From JAZGGS01 sp963714405 (GTDB lineage Bacteria > Bacteroidota > Ignavibacteria > Ignavibacteriales > Ignavibacteriaceae), in assembly GCA_963714405.1 (NCBI GenBank), contig CAVQOH010000006.1, positions 496,001-560,000 of the forward strand: DNA of 64,000 nucleotides. The letters are read 5' to 3'. The notes beneath the pieces are model-generated. The model was not told where the DNA came from. It ran no database searches and saw nothing but the letters and a program-made list of their open reading frames with translations. Positions 40,431-48,969 of the stretch are shown here, piece by piece. Within the stretch, counting starts at the first letter, position 1, and the number at the start of each line of letters is the position of its first letter. A program made the translations under genes and the position numbers.

Positions 40431-42113
40431 TTATCCCGCATAAGCAACTTTTAATTTTTTCCGATCCAAAGATCTTGCAAGTGCAAAATCTTCTTCAGTA
40501 ATTCTTTCTTCATCACCATAATAATTGTGCTCCACGCTGTCTTTCTGCAAACTTGCCAGCACCGCAGTTGATGAAAGAACCTGCAAATCTTCGGTTATAA
40601 GATTTGTAGAATCGCTGGCATCTATGCTTCCCGTAAGAATATAGGGACCCATAGAAAGCGTAAGTTCTGCAACGCGGTAATAAACTTTTGGAAAGATAAC
40701 TGCTTCAAAAGTTCCTGTAAGATCTTCAAGCGAAAGGAACTTCATAATTTCTCCCTGCTTTGTTTTAATTCTTTTCGAAGTCATATACCATCCAATCATT
40801 TTAACTTTTTTGCCACGATTGCGAAACATATCTTTTGCAAAAACAATTCCCGGTTTATCAATCCATTCTTTAAAAAAGTAAAGCGGATGGCGTGTAACCA
40901 TGTAACCAAATGATTCATATTCTTCTTTGCATATTCCTGCAAGAGAATAGTTCTCGTTGGTTTTTACTTCTTCTTCCAGCTTAAATGTTTCACTCATAAA
41001 AAGATCATTATAACTTTCTTCAATAATTTTTCTGCGGTGAAGATAAACATCCAAAAGCCGCATAAGAGTTGGGCGCGTTTGCCGGAAGCAACCCATGGCA
41101 CCGCATTTTATAAGCATTGCAGTTTCTTCATAAGCAAGTTTTGTTCGTACAAGAAAATCTGCAAGCGAAATATATTTACCGTTGTGTTTTCTTTCCTCAA
41201 TTATCCTGTCAATTGCATTGTAGGAAAGATTTTTAATCGCTTTTAAACCTATGCGGATTGATCTTCCCTTTCCCACATATTCTTTTTCGCTTTCATTAAT
41301 TGATGGAAGTTCAATCTTCAAACCTAAACGTTTTGATTCCTGTACATAAACTGCAGCAGAATAAAATCCGCCGCCGTTATTTAGCACGCTTGCCATAAAC
41401 TCAGCAGGATAATGCGCTTTAAGAAACGCAACCTGGTAAGAAAGCAATGCAAATGATGCACTGTGCGCTTTGCAGAAAGAGTAACCCGCAAATGATTCTA
41501 TTTGCCGCCACAGTTCTTTTATCTGGTAATCAGTTAAGCCTTTTTCTTTCGCAGATGAAAAAAATTTATCCACTATTCTCTGCATTGCATGATGTGAGCG
41601 CATCTTCCCGCTCATTGCTCTTCGCAAAAGATCTGCTTCTTCCAAACTTAATCCTGCAATGTGATGTGCAACTTTTATTACATCTTCCTGGTAAATCATC
41701 ACACCGTAAGTTTCACCAAGATAAATTTCCATTTCGGGTACAAGATATTTTCTGCGCGAAGGATCTTTGTGGCGCGCAATAAATTCCTGCATCATTCCGC
41801 TTTCTGCAACTCCCGGGCGTATAACAGAACTTGCAGCGGTGAGCATTTCAAAAGTTTCAACATCCAATCTGCGTAACAGTGAACGCATTCCAGGCGATTC
41901 AATATAAAAGCAGCCAATTGTTTTCCCGTTTTTTATAAGGTTTTTTGTTGCAGAATCGTTAAAGAGCATATCAAAATTGAAAATATCAAAATTAATATTA
42001 CCCGTAAATTTTGGAATTGGCGGGTAAAGCGTATGAATTTTTAACTCATCCCGCCACTCCGGCGGAACGCGGTAATAAAACGAATCTTTTATTTTTTGGC
42101 TGTTTTCAAACAT
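40431..42113 (-). CDS. DnaE-type DNA polymerase III alpha, C-terminal half only (no PHP or palm)
   Basis: A 560-residue protein matching DnaE from after the third palm aspartate onward. Fingers: FYIESPGMRSLLRRLDV, ASSVIRPGVAESGMMQEF, YGVMIYQEDVIKVAHHIAG, EEADLLRRAMSGK, FAGYSFCKAHSASFALLSYQ. These are followed by the helix-hairpin-helix region and an OB fold (about 440-520). The wording is that of the second, SOS-associated DnaE of Bacteroidota, normally near 1000 residues. The PHP domain and all palm aspartates are missing, and the first 45 residues match nothing I know. An in-frame TAG lies 24 bases upstream of the ATG, so no extension exists. It has its own promoter and operator. Confidence 0.85.
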   Translation of the reverse strand: MFENSQKIKDSFYYRVPPEWRDELKIHTLYPPIPKFTGNINFDIFNFDMLFNDSATKNLIKNGKTIGCFYIESPGMRSLLRRLDVETFEMLTAASSVIRPGVAESGMMQEFIARHKDPSRRKYLVPEMEIYLGETYGVMIYQEDVIKVAHHIAGLSLEEADLLRRAMSGKMRSHHAMQRIVDKFFSSAKEKGLTDYQIKELWRQIESFAGYSFCKAHSASFALLSYQVAFLKAHYPAEFMASVLNNGGGFYSAAVYVQESKRLGLKIELPSINESEKEYVGKGRSIRIGLKAIKNLSYNAIDRIIEERKHNGKYISLADFLVRTKLAYEETAMLIKCGAMGCFRQTRPTLMRLLDVYLHRRKIIEESYNDLFMSETFKLEEEVKTNENYSLAGICKEEYESFGYMVTRHPLYFFKEWIDKPGIVFAKDMFRNRGKKVKMIGWYMTSKRIKTKQGEIMKFLSLEDLTGTFEAVIFPKVYYRVAELTLSMGPYILTGSIDASDSTNLITEDLQVLSSTAVLASLQKDSVEHNYYGDEERITEEDFALARSLDRKKLKVAYAG

Positions 42114-42117
42114 TTTA

Positions 42118-42137
42118 TAGTGTACATTTGTACACTA
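42118..42137. promoter_or_regulatory. 20-bp palindromic operator, LexA-like
   Basis: Perfect inverted repeat TAGTGTACA-TT-TGTACACTA (9 bp arms, 2-bp centre) lying immediately downstream of the predicted -10 box and 4 bp upstream of the DnaE-half start codon. By position it would block initiation. The link to LexA is inferred from the SOS-type gene downstream. Confidence 0.8.
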
Positions 42138-42138
42138 C

Positions 42139-42166
42139 AATATAGAATTTTAAAATTTAAATGCAA
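42139..42166 (-). promoter_or_regulatory. Promoter of the DnaE-half gene
   Basis: On the minus strand a -35 TTGCAT (42166-42161) and a -10 TATATT (42144-42139) are separated by 16 bp. The predicted transcription start falls inside the palindrome, giving a leader of only about 15-20 bases. Confidence 0.7.
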
Positions 42167-42281
42167 GCGAAAGAGTTACGATTTGCCAGATTAAAAAAGA
42201 TAATTAAAAAGCAAAAAATACTATTGCCTTTAGTTCAAAAATTATTTTATTAATGGTATTAAAACAGCACAGAAAAAAATA

Positions 42282-42482
42282 ATGCAAACAGATGATATAG
42301 TAAAATGGATTTGTCAGTATTGCGGTAAAGAAAATGAACTGTGGATTGATCTAACAATTGAAGGGAAACAGGATTTTATTGAGGACTGCGAAACTTGCTG
42401 CCGCCCAAACCGTTTAATAATAACTCATAATAAAGAAGATGAAGAGCAAGTTAATGTAGAAACAAGGTTAACGGATGAATAA
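42282..42482 (+). CDS. CPXCG-motif cysteine-rich protein
   Basis: A 66-residue protein with two zinc-knuckle-like pairs: CQYC near residue 11 and CETCC near residue 36, the layout of the small CPXCG family. It is acidic at the C-terminus, with no signal peptide. Function of the family is unknown. It is divergent from the DnaE-half gene across a 168-bp region that contains the palindrome and promoter. Confidence 0.85.
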   Translation: MQTDDIVKWICQYCGKENELWIDLTIEGKQDFIEDCETCCRPNRLIITHNKEDEEQVNVETRLTDE

Positions 42483-42499
42483 GATTTAATTAAAAAAAT

Positions 42500-42639
42500 G
42501 GATAAGCAGGATTAAAAAATGGAATGCGATTCTGCAGCAGGTCAATAGTAATTAACATCCCGCCGTTGTTTGAAAGGGTGAGGGCGATCCTTTCAATGGG
42601 GTACGGCTTTTAATAGTTTCCGCTATTTCCTGCTTATCC
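42500..42639. repeat. 140-nt inverted-repeat element with internal hairpins
   Basis: Perfect 12-bp terminal inverted repeats, GGATAAGCAGGA at 42500-42511 and TCCTGCTTATCC at 42628-42639. Inside are further pairings: GAAT/ATTC with a 3-base loop, a two-part stem GCCGT...TGAAAGG / CCTTTCA...ACGGC, and AATAG/CTATT with a 6-base loop. Flanks look alike (TAAAAAAAT left, TAAAAATGA right), a possible degenerate target duplication. It could be a miniature mobile element or a structured RNA; no protein is encoded. Confidence 0.65.
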
Positions 42640-42690
42640 TAAAAATGAATTATAATAAATCTCAAAGAGCAAACACATAACAAAAAATAA

Positions 42691-43977
42691 TTAGTCCATT
42701 ATCATCCTTAAAAATGAAGAACTTTCGTCGTCATCATCTTCAGATTTTTTCTCAGGTTCCTTTTTTTCCATTCTTTGTTTTGCCCAGCTGTAACGGGAAG
42801 CTTCAGCTGTAAAACTGCTTTCAGCCAGGTTATCTTCTTCTTCATTCTCAAGCTGTGTATCAGGACTTTGAAGACGGATTATTGTAGGAACTTCAAGATC
42901 CTGTTTATCAATATTATTGTTATCCATAAAATTAAAACCGCCTCTAAAACTAAGCTGCTCACCGGTTTTCTTAACCTGTGGTTTTTGTGATGAAGGTATA
43001 AATGTTTTTCTACCGCCATCAAATCCTGTGGCAATTACAGTGTAGGAAACATAATCATTCATTTCTTCTTTGCGCACACAACCAAAAATAACATTTGCTT
43101 CATCGCCGGCTGCTTCAAAAATTACATTATTGCCTTCATTAATTTCCTGCATAGTAAGGTTACTTGAACCGGTTACATTTAATAGTACGCTTTTTGCACC
43201 TTTAATATTGATACCCTCAAGCAACGGGCTTGATATCGCTTTTTGTGCAGCTTCGATGGCTCTGTTTTCTCCGCTTGCAATTCCGCAGCCCATAAGTGCT
43301 TCGCCACTTTGATTCATTACGGCTCGCACATCTGCAAAATCGACATTTATTAAACCCTCCACTGTTATTATATCTGCAATTCCTCGTGTTGCTTCATACA
43401 GAACTTCGTTGGGTTTATCGAATGCAGCGAATGCATTAACACTTCCATCTAAAATGCTTAAAAGTCTTTCGTTAGGAATTACAATCAAGCTATCTACATG
43501 CTTTCTTAAATCCTGTATTCCCTGTTCAGCATTAAGCATTCTTTTCTTACCTTCCCATCTGAATGGTTTTGTAACAATTCCAACTACCAGCGCACCAATG
43601 CTCTGTGCAACAGCAGCTATAATGGGTGCACCACCAGTTCCAGTACCTCCGCCCATTCCAGCAGTAACAAAAACCATATCACTGCCCGAAAGAATTTCAG
43701 CAAGTTTTTCTCTATCCTCCTCAACAGCTTTTCTGCCGATATTAGGATCAGCGCCAGCACCTAAACCGCGGGTGATAGAAGTTCCGCATTGCAATTTATG
43801 TGTTGCCTTACTGCTTTCCAGAACTTGCGCATCAGTGTTTAGTGCAACATATTCAACGCCGTTAAGCCCTCTGGCAATCATGCTATCAATTGCATTACAA
43901 CCTCCACCACCAACTCCTACAACCTTAAGAACTGCTGATAATGGTTGATCACTATCAAGAGTGGCAAATTTGGACAT
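42691..43977 (-). CDS. ftsZ: Cell division protein FtsZ
   Basis: Tubulin-like GTPase forming the division ring, 428 residues. GTP-binding elements are VVGVGGGGCNAIDSM at the N-terminus, the signature VTAGMGGGTGTGGAPI, and FDKPNEVLYEATRGIADI. A variable acidic linker (about 320-415) ends in a C-terminal SSSFLRMIMD peptide, the presumed FtsA-binding tail. The frame opens 12 codons upstream, but an AGGAGG lies 5 bp before the ATG at 43977, which decides the start. It is the last gene of the dcw cluster, 22 bp after ftsA. Confidence 0.97.
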   Translation of the reverse strand: MSKFATLDSDQPLSAVLKVVGVGGGGCNAIDSMIARGLNGVEYVALNTDAQVLESSKATHKLQCGTSITRGLGAGADPNIGRKAVEEDREKLAEILSGSDMVFVTAGMGGGTGTGGAPIIAAVAQSIGALVVGIVTKPFRWEGKKRMLNAEQGIQDLRKHVDSLIVIPNERLLSILDGSVNAFAAFDKPNEVLYEATRGIADIITVEGLINVDFADVRAVMNQSGEALMGCGIASGENRAIEAAQKAISSPLLEGINIKGAKSVLLNVTGSSNLTMQEINEGNNVIFEAAGDEANVIFGCVRKEEMNDYVSYTVIATGFDGGRKTFIPSSQKPQVKKTGEQLSFRGGFNFMDNNNIDKQDLEVPTIIRLQSPDTQLENEEEDNLAESSFTAEASRYSWAKQRMEKKEPEKKSEDDDDESSSFLRMIMD

Positions 43978-43999
43978 GCTTCCTCCTTGGTTTAATTTA

Positions 44000-45247
44000 T
44001 TATAATTCATCAAAAAACTCCTGTACCCTTTTAATGAGTTGTTTTACTTTATTTCTTGCATCTCTTTTTCTTTTTAAAAGCGATTGAAATTCACTTGATT
44101 TTCCACCTGGAATTCCTCTTACGAGCCCTGCAACTGTGGCAAATTCAGGGCTTTCAATTTCATTAGAAAGACCTTCTCCAAGATCACGCGGTAAACCAAT
44201 TCGTGTTGGCAATCCAAATATTTCTTCTGCTAATTCAGATGTCCCACTTAACAATGAACCACCGCCTGTAAGCACAATCCCCGCTTTAATTTTATTTTTA
44301 TAACCTGCGCTTCGCAGTTCATTATCCACAATTGAAAAAAGTTCTTTCATACGAAGACTAATTATCTGTGTTAATAAGCTGATTGGAATTTTTGCATTGC
44401 CTCTTGCACCTACACCTTGAATAAGAATTTCATCATCTTTTATAATTGCAGATTCAGTTGCATAACCGTAATCTTTTTTAAGTTTTTCTGCTTCCTCTGT
44501 TACAACACCAAGTGATTCCCTTATATCGTTAGTTACCTGGTTTCCTGCTATTCCAATAACTTTTGTATGTTTAATTGCTTTCTTATGAAATACAGCTATA
44601 TCCGTAGTTCCACCGCCTACATCAATTAAAGCAACGCCCAAATCCTTTTCGCTTTCCTCTAATACAGAAGTGCTGGAAGCGATTGGCTGCAGTATGTAAT
44701 CTTTAACTCTTAAACCGGCTCTTTCCACAGATTTTTTTATATTTTGAATTGCAGGTATTGATGCCAGGACAACATGATTGCTTGCCTCCAACCGAGAGCC
44801 GGACATACCAATAGGATTTTCAATTCCAGGCTGATGATCAACAGAAAATTCTTCCGGTATAATGTGAAGAATCTGCCGGTCTGAAGGAATTCTTATTGTT
44901 CTCACATCTGCTTCAAGCCGATCAAGATCATCTTTTGTAATTTCTTTATCCTTACTGCTAATGGTTACATAATTTCTGTGTCTGATACTTGTGATATGTT
45001 CACCGGCAACTCCCACATTTACATAGTTAATATTTAATCCGGCGCGATTGCTTGCGATAGACATTGCCGCTTGAATTGCTTCTGCAGTTTTGCTAATGTT
45101 TGCAACCAATCCTTTATGCAGTCCTTCAGAGTGTGCAACACCAAAACCAAGAACATCAAATCGTTCTAATCCTTCTGATTTTTCTGCAATAACTGCACAA
45201 ACTTTTGTTGTGCCAAGGTCTAGCCCTGCAATAATTTCTTTTTTCAT
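44000..45247 (-). CDS. ftsA: Cell division protein FtsA
   Basis: Actin-like ATPase tethering FtsZ to the membrane, 415 residues. Phosphate-binding loops are AGLDLGTTKVCAVIAE and LIDVGGGTTDIAVF; the SHS2/1C subdomain holds SAGEHI-like GVAGEHITSIRHRNYV; adenosine motif IVLTGGGSLLSG. The C-terminal KQLIKRVQEFFDEL is the amphipathic membrane-targeting helix. It overlaps the ftsQ stop by 4 bases and precedes ftsZ, the standard ftsQ-ftsA-ftsZ order. Confidence 0.97.
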   Translation of the reverse strand: MKKEIIAGLDLGTTKVCAVIAEKSEGLERFDVLGFGVAHSEGLHKGLVANISKTAEAIQAAMSIASNRAGLNINYVNVGVAGEHITSIRHRNYVTISSKDKEITKDDLDRLEADVRTIRIPSDRQILHIIPEEFSVDHQPGIENPIGMSGSRLEASNHVVLASIPAIQNIKKSVERAGLRVKDYILQPIASSTSVLEESEKDLGVALIDVGGGTTDIAVFHKKAIKHTKVIGIAGNQVTNDIRESLGVVTEEAEKLKKDYGYATESAIIKDDEILIQGVGARGNAKIPISLLTQIISLRMKELFSIVDNELRSAGYKNKIKAGIVLTGGGSLLSGTSELAEEIFGLPTRIGLPRDLGEGLSNEIESPEFATVAGLVRGIPGGKSSEFQSLLKRKRDARNKVKQLIKRVQEFFDEL

Positions 45248-46014
45248 CCGGTTGCTTCTGTATTTAATTTCTTTCCAACAAATATTTTACTGTTATATCG
45301 AAGATCGATGTACTCACTTTCTATGAACAAGTTTTTATCTGAATTCATTTTATTCCACAGCGCCTGAAAGAAAACTATTTTTTCAGCAACGTTTCCACGG
45401 CCAAATATTACTGAACTCTTCAACCCGCTGAATGATAAAACTATATCTCTTCCGTTTCTTAAATTAACTTCATCTAAATGAGCGTAAATATTTTCATCAA
45501 CAAATATTATCGCATCAATTATTTTGTATGCCTGTTCTAACTCAAGGTTATCTGGTATACTGTTACCTGACTCATCACTTATAGTTTTTAGTTTTGATAT
45601 AACAGGTAATTCTGTAAACGATGCATTTTTAAGCAATGGTACTGTTTTATAATCTTCTGTAACTAAGCTCGGATTGTTTCCACTCAGTACAACTGCTTTT
45701 AATTTTTTCTCAATAAGCTCCACAGCTATTGTATTTGAACCATCATATTTCACATTAGCTTTAACTATATAGGGGTGCTGTTCCATTTTAATTTTTACTT
45801 CCTGCAGTGTAGTGTTAAAAAGGTTCAGCGAGTCATCATATTTAGCAAAATGTAAATAATCTTCAGCTGTAAGAATTGAATTACCGCTTATAGAAATTGA
45901 TTCGTAGCTATCTTTTGTTTCTGCTTTAGCTCCAAAAAAGTTCAGGTAGATGATACTTCCGATTAAAAACAAAAAGATTATCAAACCAAATATTTTTCCT
46001 GCGGTTTCTTTCAT
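45244..46014 (-). CDS. ftsQ: Cell division protein FtsQ/DivIB
   Basis: A 256-residue bitopic divisome protein: short cytoplasmic tail, one membrane segment (about 8-26, IFGLIIFLFLIGSIIYLNFF), a POTRA-like region with ISISGNSILTAEDY and VKIKMEQHPYIVKANVKY, then the beta domain. Sequence conservation is low, as usual; the call relies on architecture and on the location between murC and ftsA. Confidence 0.9.
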   Translation of the reverse strand: MKETAGKIFGLIIFLFLIGSIIYLNFFGAKAETKDSYESISISGNSILTAEDYLHFAKYDDSLNLFNTTLQEVKIKMEQHPYIVKANVKYDGSNTIAVELIEKKLKAVVLSGNNPSLVTEDYKTVPLLKNASFTELPVISKLKTISDESGNSIPDNLELEQAYKIIDAIIFVDENIYAHLDEVNLRNGRDIVLSFSGLKSSVIFGRGNVAEKIVFFQALWNKMNSDKNLFIESEYIDLRYNSKIFVGKKLNTEATG

Positions 46015-47391
46015 TTAATTTTTTGATTTTAACAGTTGAACAAATTTTTCACCATACTGCCAAATATCTCCTGCACCCATTGTAACTATTATATCTCCAT
46101 CCTGTTTTAGCTCCATAATTTTACCGGGGACTGAGTTTTTATCTTTTACATAATGAACATTTTTGTGCCCAAACTTTTTAGTTATATCTGCAATCATTTT
46201 ACCGGATATACCTTGAATGGGTTTTTCTCTTGCAGGATAAACATCAGTACATATAAATACATCAGAATTTAAAAATGATCTTCCAAATTCCTGGAAAAAA
46301 TCACGTGTTCTTGAATACAGATGCGGTTGGAAAACAACAACAAGTCTCCTTTTCCAACCAGCTCTAATACCTTCAAGTGTAGCACTTGTTTCAGTTGGAT
46401 GATGAGCGTAATCATCAATTACAAGAACCTCTTCATCATACTTTGTTTCAAATCTTCTGTAAACTCCTGAAAATTTTTCGAGAGCATTTTTTATTACTTT
46501 GAAACTTATTCCCAACTCCATTGCAATAGTAACAGCTACTAGAGAATTCTGAACATAGTGAACACCTGGCATCTTCAGTTTAATCCTGCCCAGATTTTTA
46601 CCTTTATACACAGCAGAATATTCACTTTTAAATCCATCATGCTCAATATCAATTGCTCTTACATCTGCCTGAGCAGTTAAACCATAAGTAAAAATTGTTT
46701 TATTAATTTGGGGTACAATATCCTGTAATGCTGGTTCATCAAGACAGAGAACAACAAAACCGTAAAAAGGCACCTTGTTAGCAAACTCAATAAATGCAGT
46801 CTTTAAATCATCAAGATCTTTATAAGTATCAAGATGCTCACTTTCTAAAGTTGTCAAAGCGGCAATAGTTGGAGTGAGCTTTAAGAATGTTCTGTCAAAT
46901 TCATCGGCTTCGACAACAATAAATTCACCATTACCAAGTCTTGCATTCGTTCCACCTAAACCACTTAGTTTTCCACCAACAATAATAGTAGGATCAATAC
47001 CGCCATCTGTTAGGACTAATCCAACCATTGATGTAGTTGTGGTTTTACCATGCGTTCCGGCAATTCCAATTCCATATTTCATTCGCATGGTTTCTGCAAG
47101 CATTTCTGATCTTTTTATTATAGGAATATTTCTTTCCATTGCTGCAGAAACTTCAGGATTATCAATTGATACGGCAGATGAATAAACTAGCACGTCAACA
47201 TCTTTAACATTATTAGCTGAGTGTCCTTCATAAACTGTAGCACCAAGATCAGCAAGATGTTTAGTGAGTTCAGTAATAGAAATATCTGAACCAGAGATTT
47301 CAAAACCCTGATTGATGAGTATTTCAGCAATACCGCTCATTCCTATTCCACCGATACCTACAAAGTGTATTTTTTTAATGTTACTAAACAC
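46015..47391 (-). CDS. murC: UDP-N-acetylmuramate--L-alanine ligase
   Basis: Adds L-Ala to UDP-MurNAc, the first peptide step of murein synthesis. It has 458 residues: N-terminal VGIGGIGMSGIAEILINQG Rossmann loop, ATP loop GIAGTHGKTTTTSMVG, EADEFDRTFLKL catalytic segment, central VIDDYAHHPTETSATLEG and C-terminal FQPHLYSRTRDF. The start is GTG, overlapping the preceding gene by 8 bp. murB and ddl, often next to murC, are absent here. Confidence 0.96.
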   Translation of the reverse strand: MFSNIKKIHFVGIGGIGMSGIAEILINQGFEISGSDISITELTKHLADLGATVYEGHSANNVKDVDVLVYSSAVSIDNPEVSAAMERNIPIIKRSEMLAETMRMKYGIGIAGTHGKTTTTSMVGLVLTDGGIDPTIIVGGKLSGLGGTNARLGNGEFIVVEADEFDRTFLKLTPTIAALTTLESEHLDTYKDLDDLKTAFIEFANKVPFYGFVVLCLDEPALQDIVPQINKTIFTYGLTAQADVRAIDIEHDGFKSEYSAVYKGKNLGRIKLKMPGVHYVQNSLVAVTIAMELGISFKVIKNALEKFSGVYRRFETKYDEEVLVIDDYAHHPTETSATLEGIRAGWKRRLVVVFQPHLYSRTRDFFQEFGRSFLNSDVFICTDVYPAREKPIQGISGKMIADITKKFGHKNVHYVKDKNSVPGKIMELKQDGDIIVTMGAGDIWQYGEKFVQLLKSKN

Positions 47392-47869
47392 TTTTATTCT
47401 CTGTTATCAATTTAATTTCTTCAAATCTTTCAAAAAGTTCATCCTGATTTTCATAATCAGAAAGCCTTACTAAAATTGGTCTTATTCTTGAATTTATTTT
47501 TAATCGAACATTTTTAAATTCTTTAGTGTTAACGGTTCTTCTCTGCCTGGTAAACTTTATGTACTTTACCTGGTTTATCTTGAAACTTCTTGTTTTAAAC
47601 CTATCAACAAACGAAATCTCTTCTTCATCTATTTCAATATGCTTATTCCTTATCAGGTTATAAAACAAAGAAAGCAATGTTATAACAACAATTATCGCGA
47701 GAAAATAAAGCAGAGGATCTTTTACTATAAGTTTGAATGAATCTTCAACAAACTCGCCACGAATTACTACATAGAGAACCAGTACAACAAAGTATATTAA
47801 AGTGGATTTATAGTAGAAAGACATGTTGTACTTAAAGATTTTTCGTTTGTTTTCAATATTATTATTCAT
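47384..47869 (-). CDS. Unknown membrane protein with PH-like domain inserted in the dcw cluster
   Basis: A 161-residue protein with two membrane segments (about 20-38 and 50-70) followed by a cytoplasmic beta-rich domain (about 75-150: HIEIDEEEISFVDRFKTRSF, then VKYIKFTRQRRT) of the bacterial PH-domain kind found in small membrane proteins. GGAGG precedes the ATG. It overlaps murG by 4 bp and murC by 8 bp, so it is tightly coupled. I know no standard dcw member of this type; a role in envelope growth is an inference from position only. Confidence 0.78.
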   Translation of the reverse strand: MNNNIENKRKIFKYNMSFYYKSTLIYFVVLVLYVVIRGEFVEDSFKLIVKDPLLYFLAIIVVITLLSLFYNLIRNKHIEIDEEEISFVDRFKTRSFKINQVKYIKFTRQRRTVNTKEFKNVRLKINSRIRPILVRLSDYENQDELFERFEEIKLITENKSV

Positions 47870-48969
47870 ACTTCCTCCGCAAATCTTATTGCGTTTTTTG
47901 CAATAACTTTTGCCGCACCAGGTTTTGCTAGATTTAAAGCATTTTTACTCAGCGATGTGAGTTTTTCTTCAGAATTTATTGTCTGTAAAACTTCATCGTA
48001 CATTTTAATATCAATCTCACTATCCTTAATAAGAACAGCAGCACCCTTATCAGATAAAGACTTTGCATTGTAGTACTGATGATTCTCAGCAACATTTGGT
48101 GATGGGATAAGTATAGATGGAATGCCCAGCACGAGTAATTCTGCAATTGTAGTTGCACCCGCTCTTGCGACAATTAAATCAGCTGATGAATAAACCTTAT
48201 TCATGTCATCAATAAAATCAAATACTCTTACATTTGCGGTATTAAAATGTTCATAATTTTCAAAATAAATTTTACCTGTTTGCCATAAAACTTGTATCCC
48301 TTCATCAGCAAGTTTTTTAACAGCATTAGCTGCCGCAATGTTTATTGATCTTGCACCAAGGCTTCCTCCTAAGATCAACACTGTTTTTTTATTAACTGAA
48401 TAACCAAAACTCTTTAATGCATTTTTTCTATCAATTGTACCAAGATTTTTTCTAACCGGGTTACCTGTTGTAAACAGGATTTTCTTTTTCTTTAAATATT
48501 TTTTTGAATCTTCAAAACTCAGGTGAATTTCATCAGCGTGTTTTTCCAACAATCTTGTAGTAATTCCAGGATAACTATTCTGTTCAAGAAGAATAATTTT
48601 AGCACCGAGTACAGATGAACCCCAAATTGCTGGTCCTGCAACATATCCTCCCGAGCCAATAGCAACTTTTGGATTAAATTTTATATTAATTATCAATGAT
48701 TGAATTACAGCAACAAATAATTTTAACGGGAAAAGCAGGTTTTCAAGTGTAAATTTTCTTGAAAACCCTTTTATCCATATCGATTTAAATTTATAACCCA
48801 GCTTTGGAATAACTTTCCCTTCAATTTTGTCTTTAGTTCCAACAAATAATATTTCAGCATCAGGATTCATCATCTTAATTTGCTCCGCAACAGCAATTGC
48901 TGGAAACAGATGCCCGCCGGTTCCTCCTCCAGCAAATAGAAATCTGTAATTTTTTTTTCCATTACTCAT
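47866..48969 (-). CDS. murG: UDP-GlcNAc:lipid I N-acetylglucosaminyltransferase
   Basis: Glycosyltransferase GT28 making lipid II on the cytoplasmic face, 367 residues. Signature loops are FAGGGTGGHLFPAIAVAE and GSGGYVAGPAIWG in the acceptor domain, VLILGGSLGARSIN, and the donor motif ARAGATTIAELLVLGIPSI. Start ATG overlaps the ftsW stop (ATGA), indicating coupling with ftsW. Confidence 0.97.
   Translation of the reverse strand: MSNGKKNYRFLFAGGGTGGHLFPAIAVAEQIKMMNPDAEILFVGTKDKIEGKVIPKLGYKFKSIWIKGFSRKFTLENLLFPLKLFVAVIQSLIINIKFNPKVAIGSGGYVAGPAIWGSSVLGAKIILLEQNSYPGITTRLLEKHADEIHLSFEDSKKYLKKKKILFTTGNPVRKNLGTIDRKNALKSFGYSVNKKTVLILGGSLGARSINIAAANAVKKLADEGIQVLWQTGKIYFENYEHFNTANVRVFDFIDDMNKVYSSADLIVARAGATTIAELLVLGIPSILIPSPNVAENHQYYNAKSLSDKGAAVLIKDSEIDIKMYDEVLQTINSEEKLTSLSKNALNLAKPGAAKVIAKNAIRFAEEV

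Noticed and set aside
43409..43948. 179-codon plus-strand frame opposite ftsZ
   Set aside because: Mirror of the Gly/Ala-rich FtsZ coding sequence; composition is an artefact.
42691..44013. Longer FtsZ start at 44013
   Set aside because: A perfect AGGAGG lies directly before the ATG at 43977, and the extra 12 residues are not FtsZ-like.
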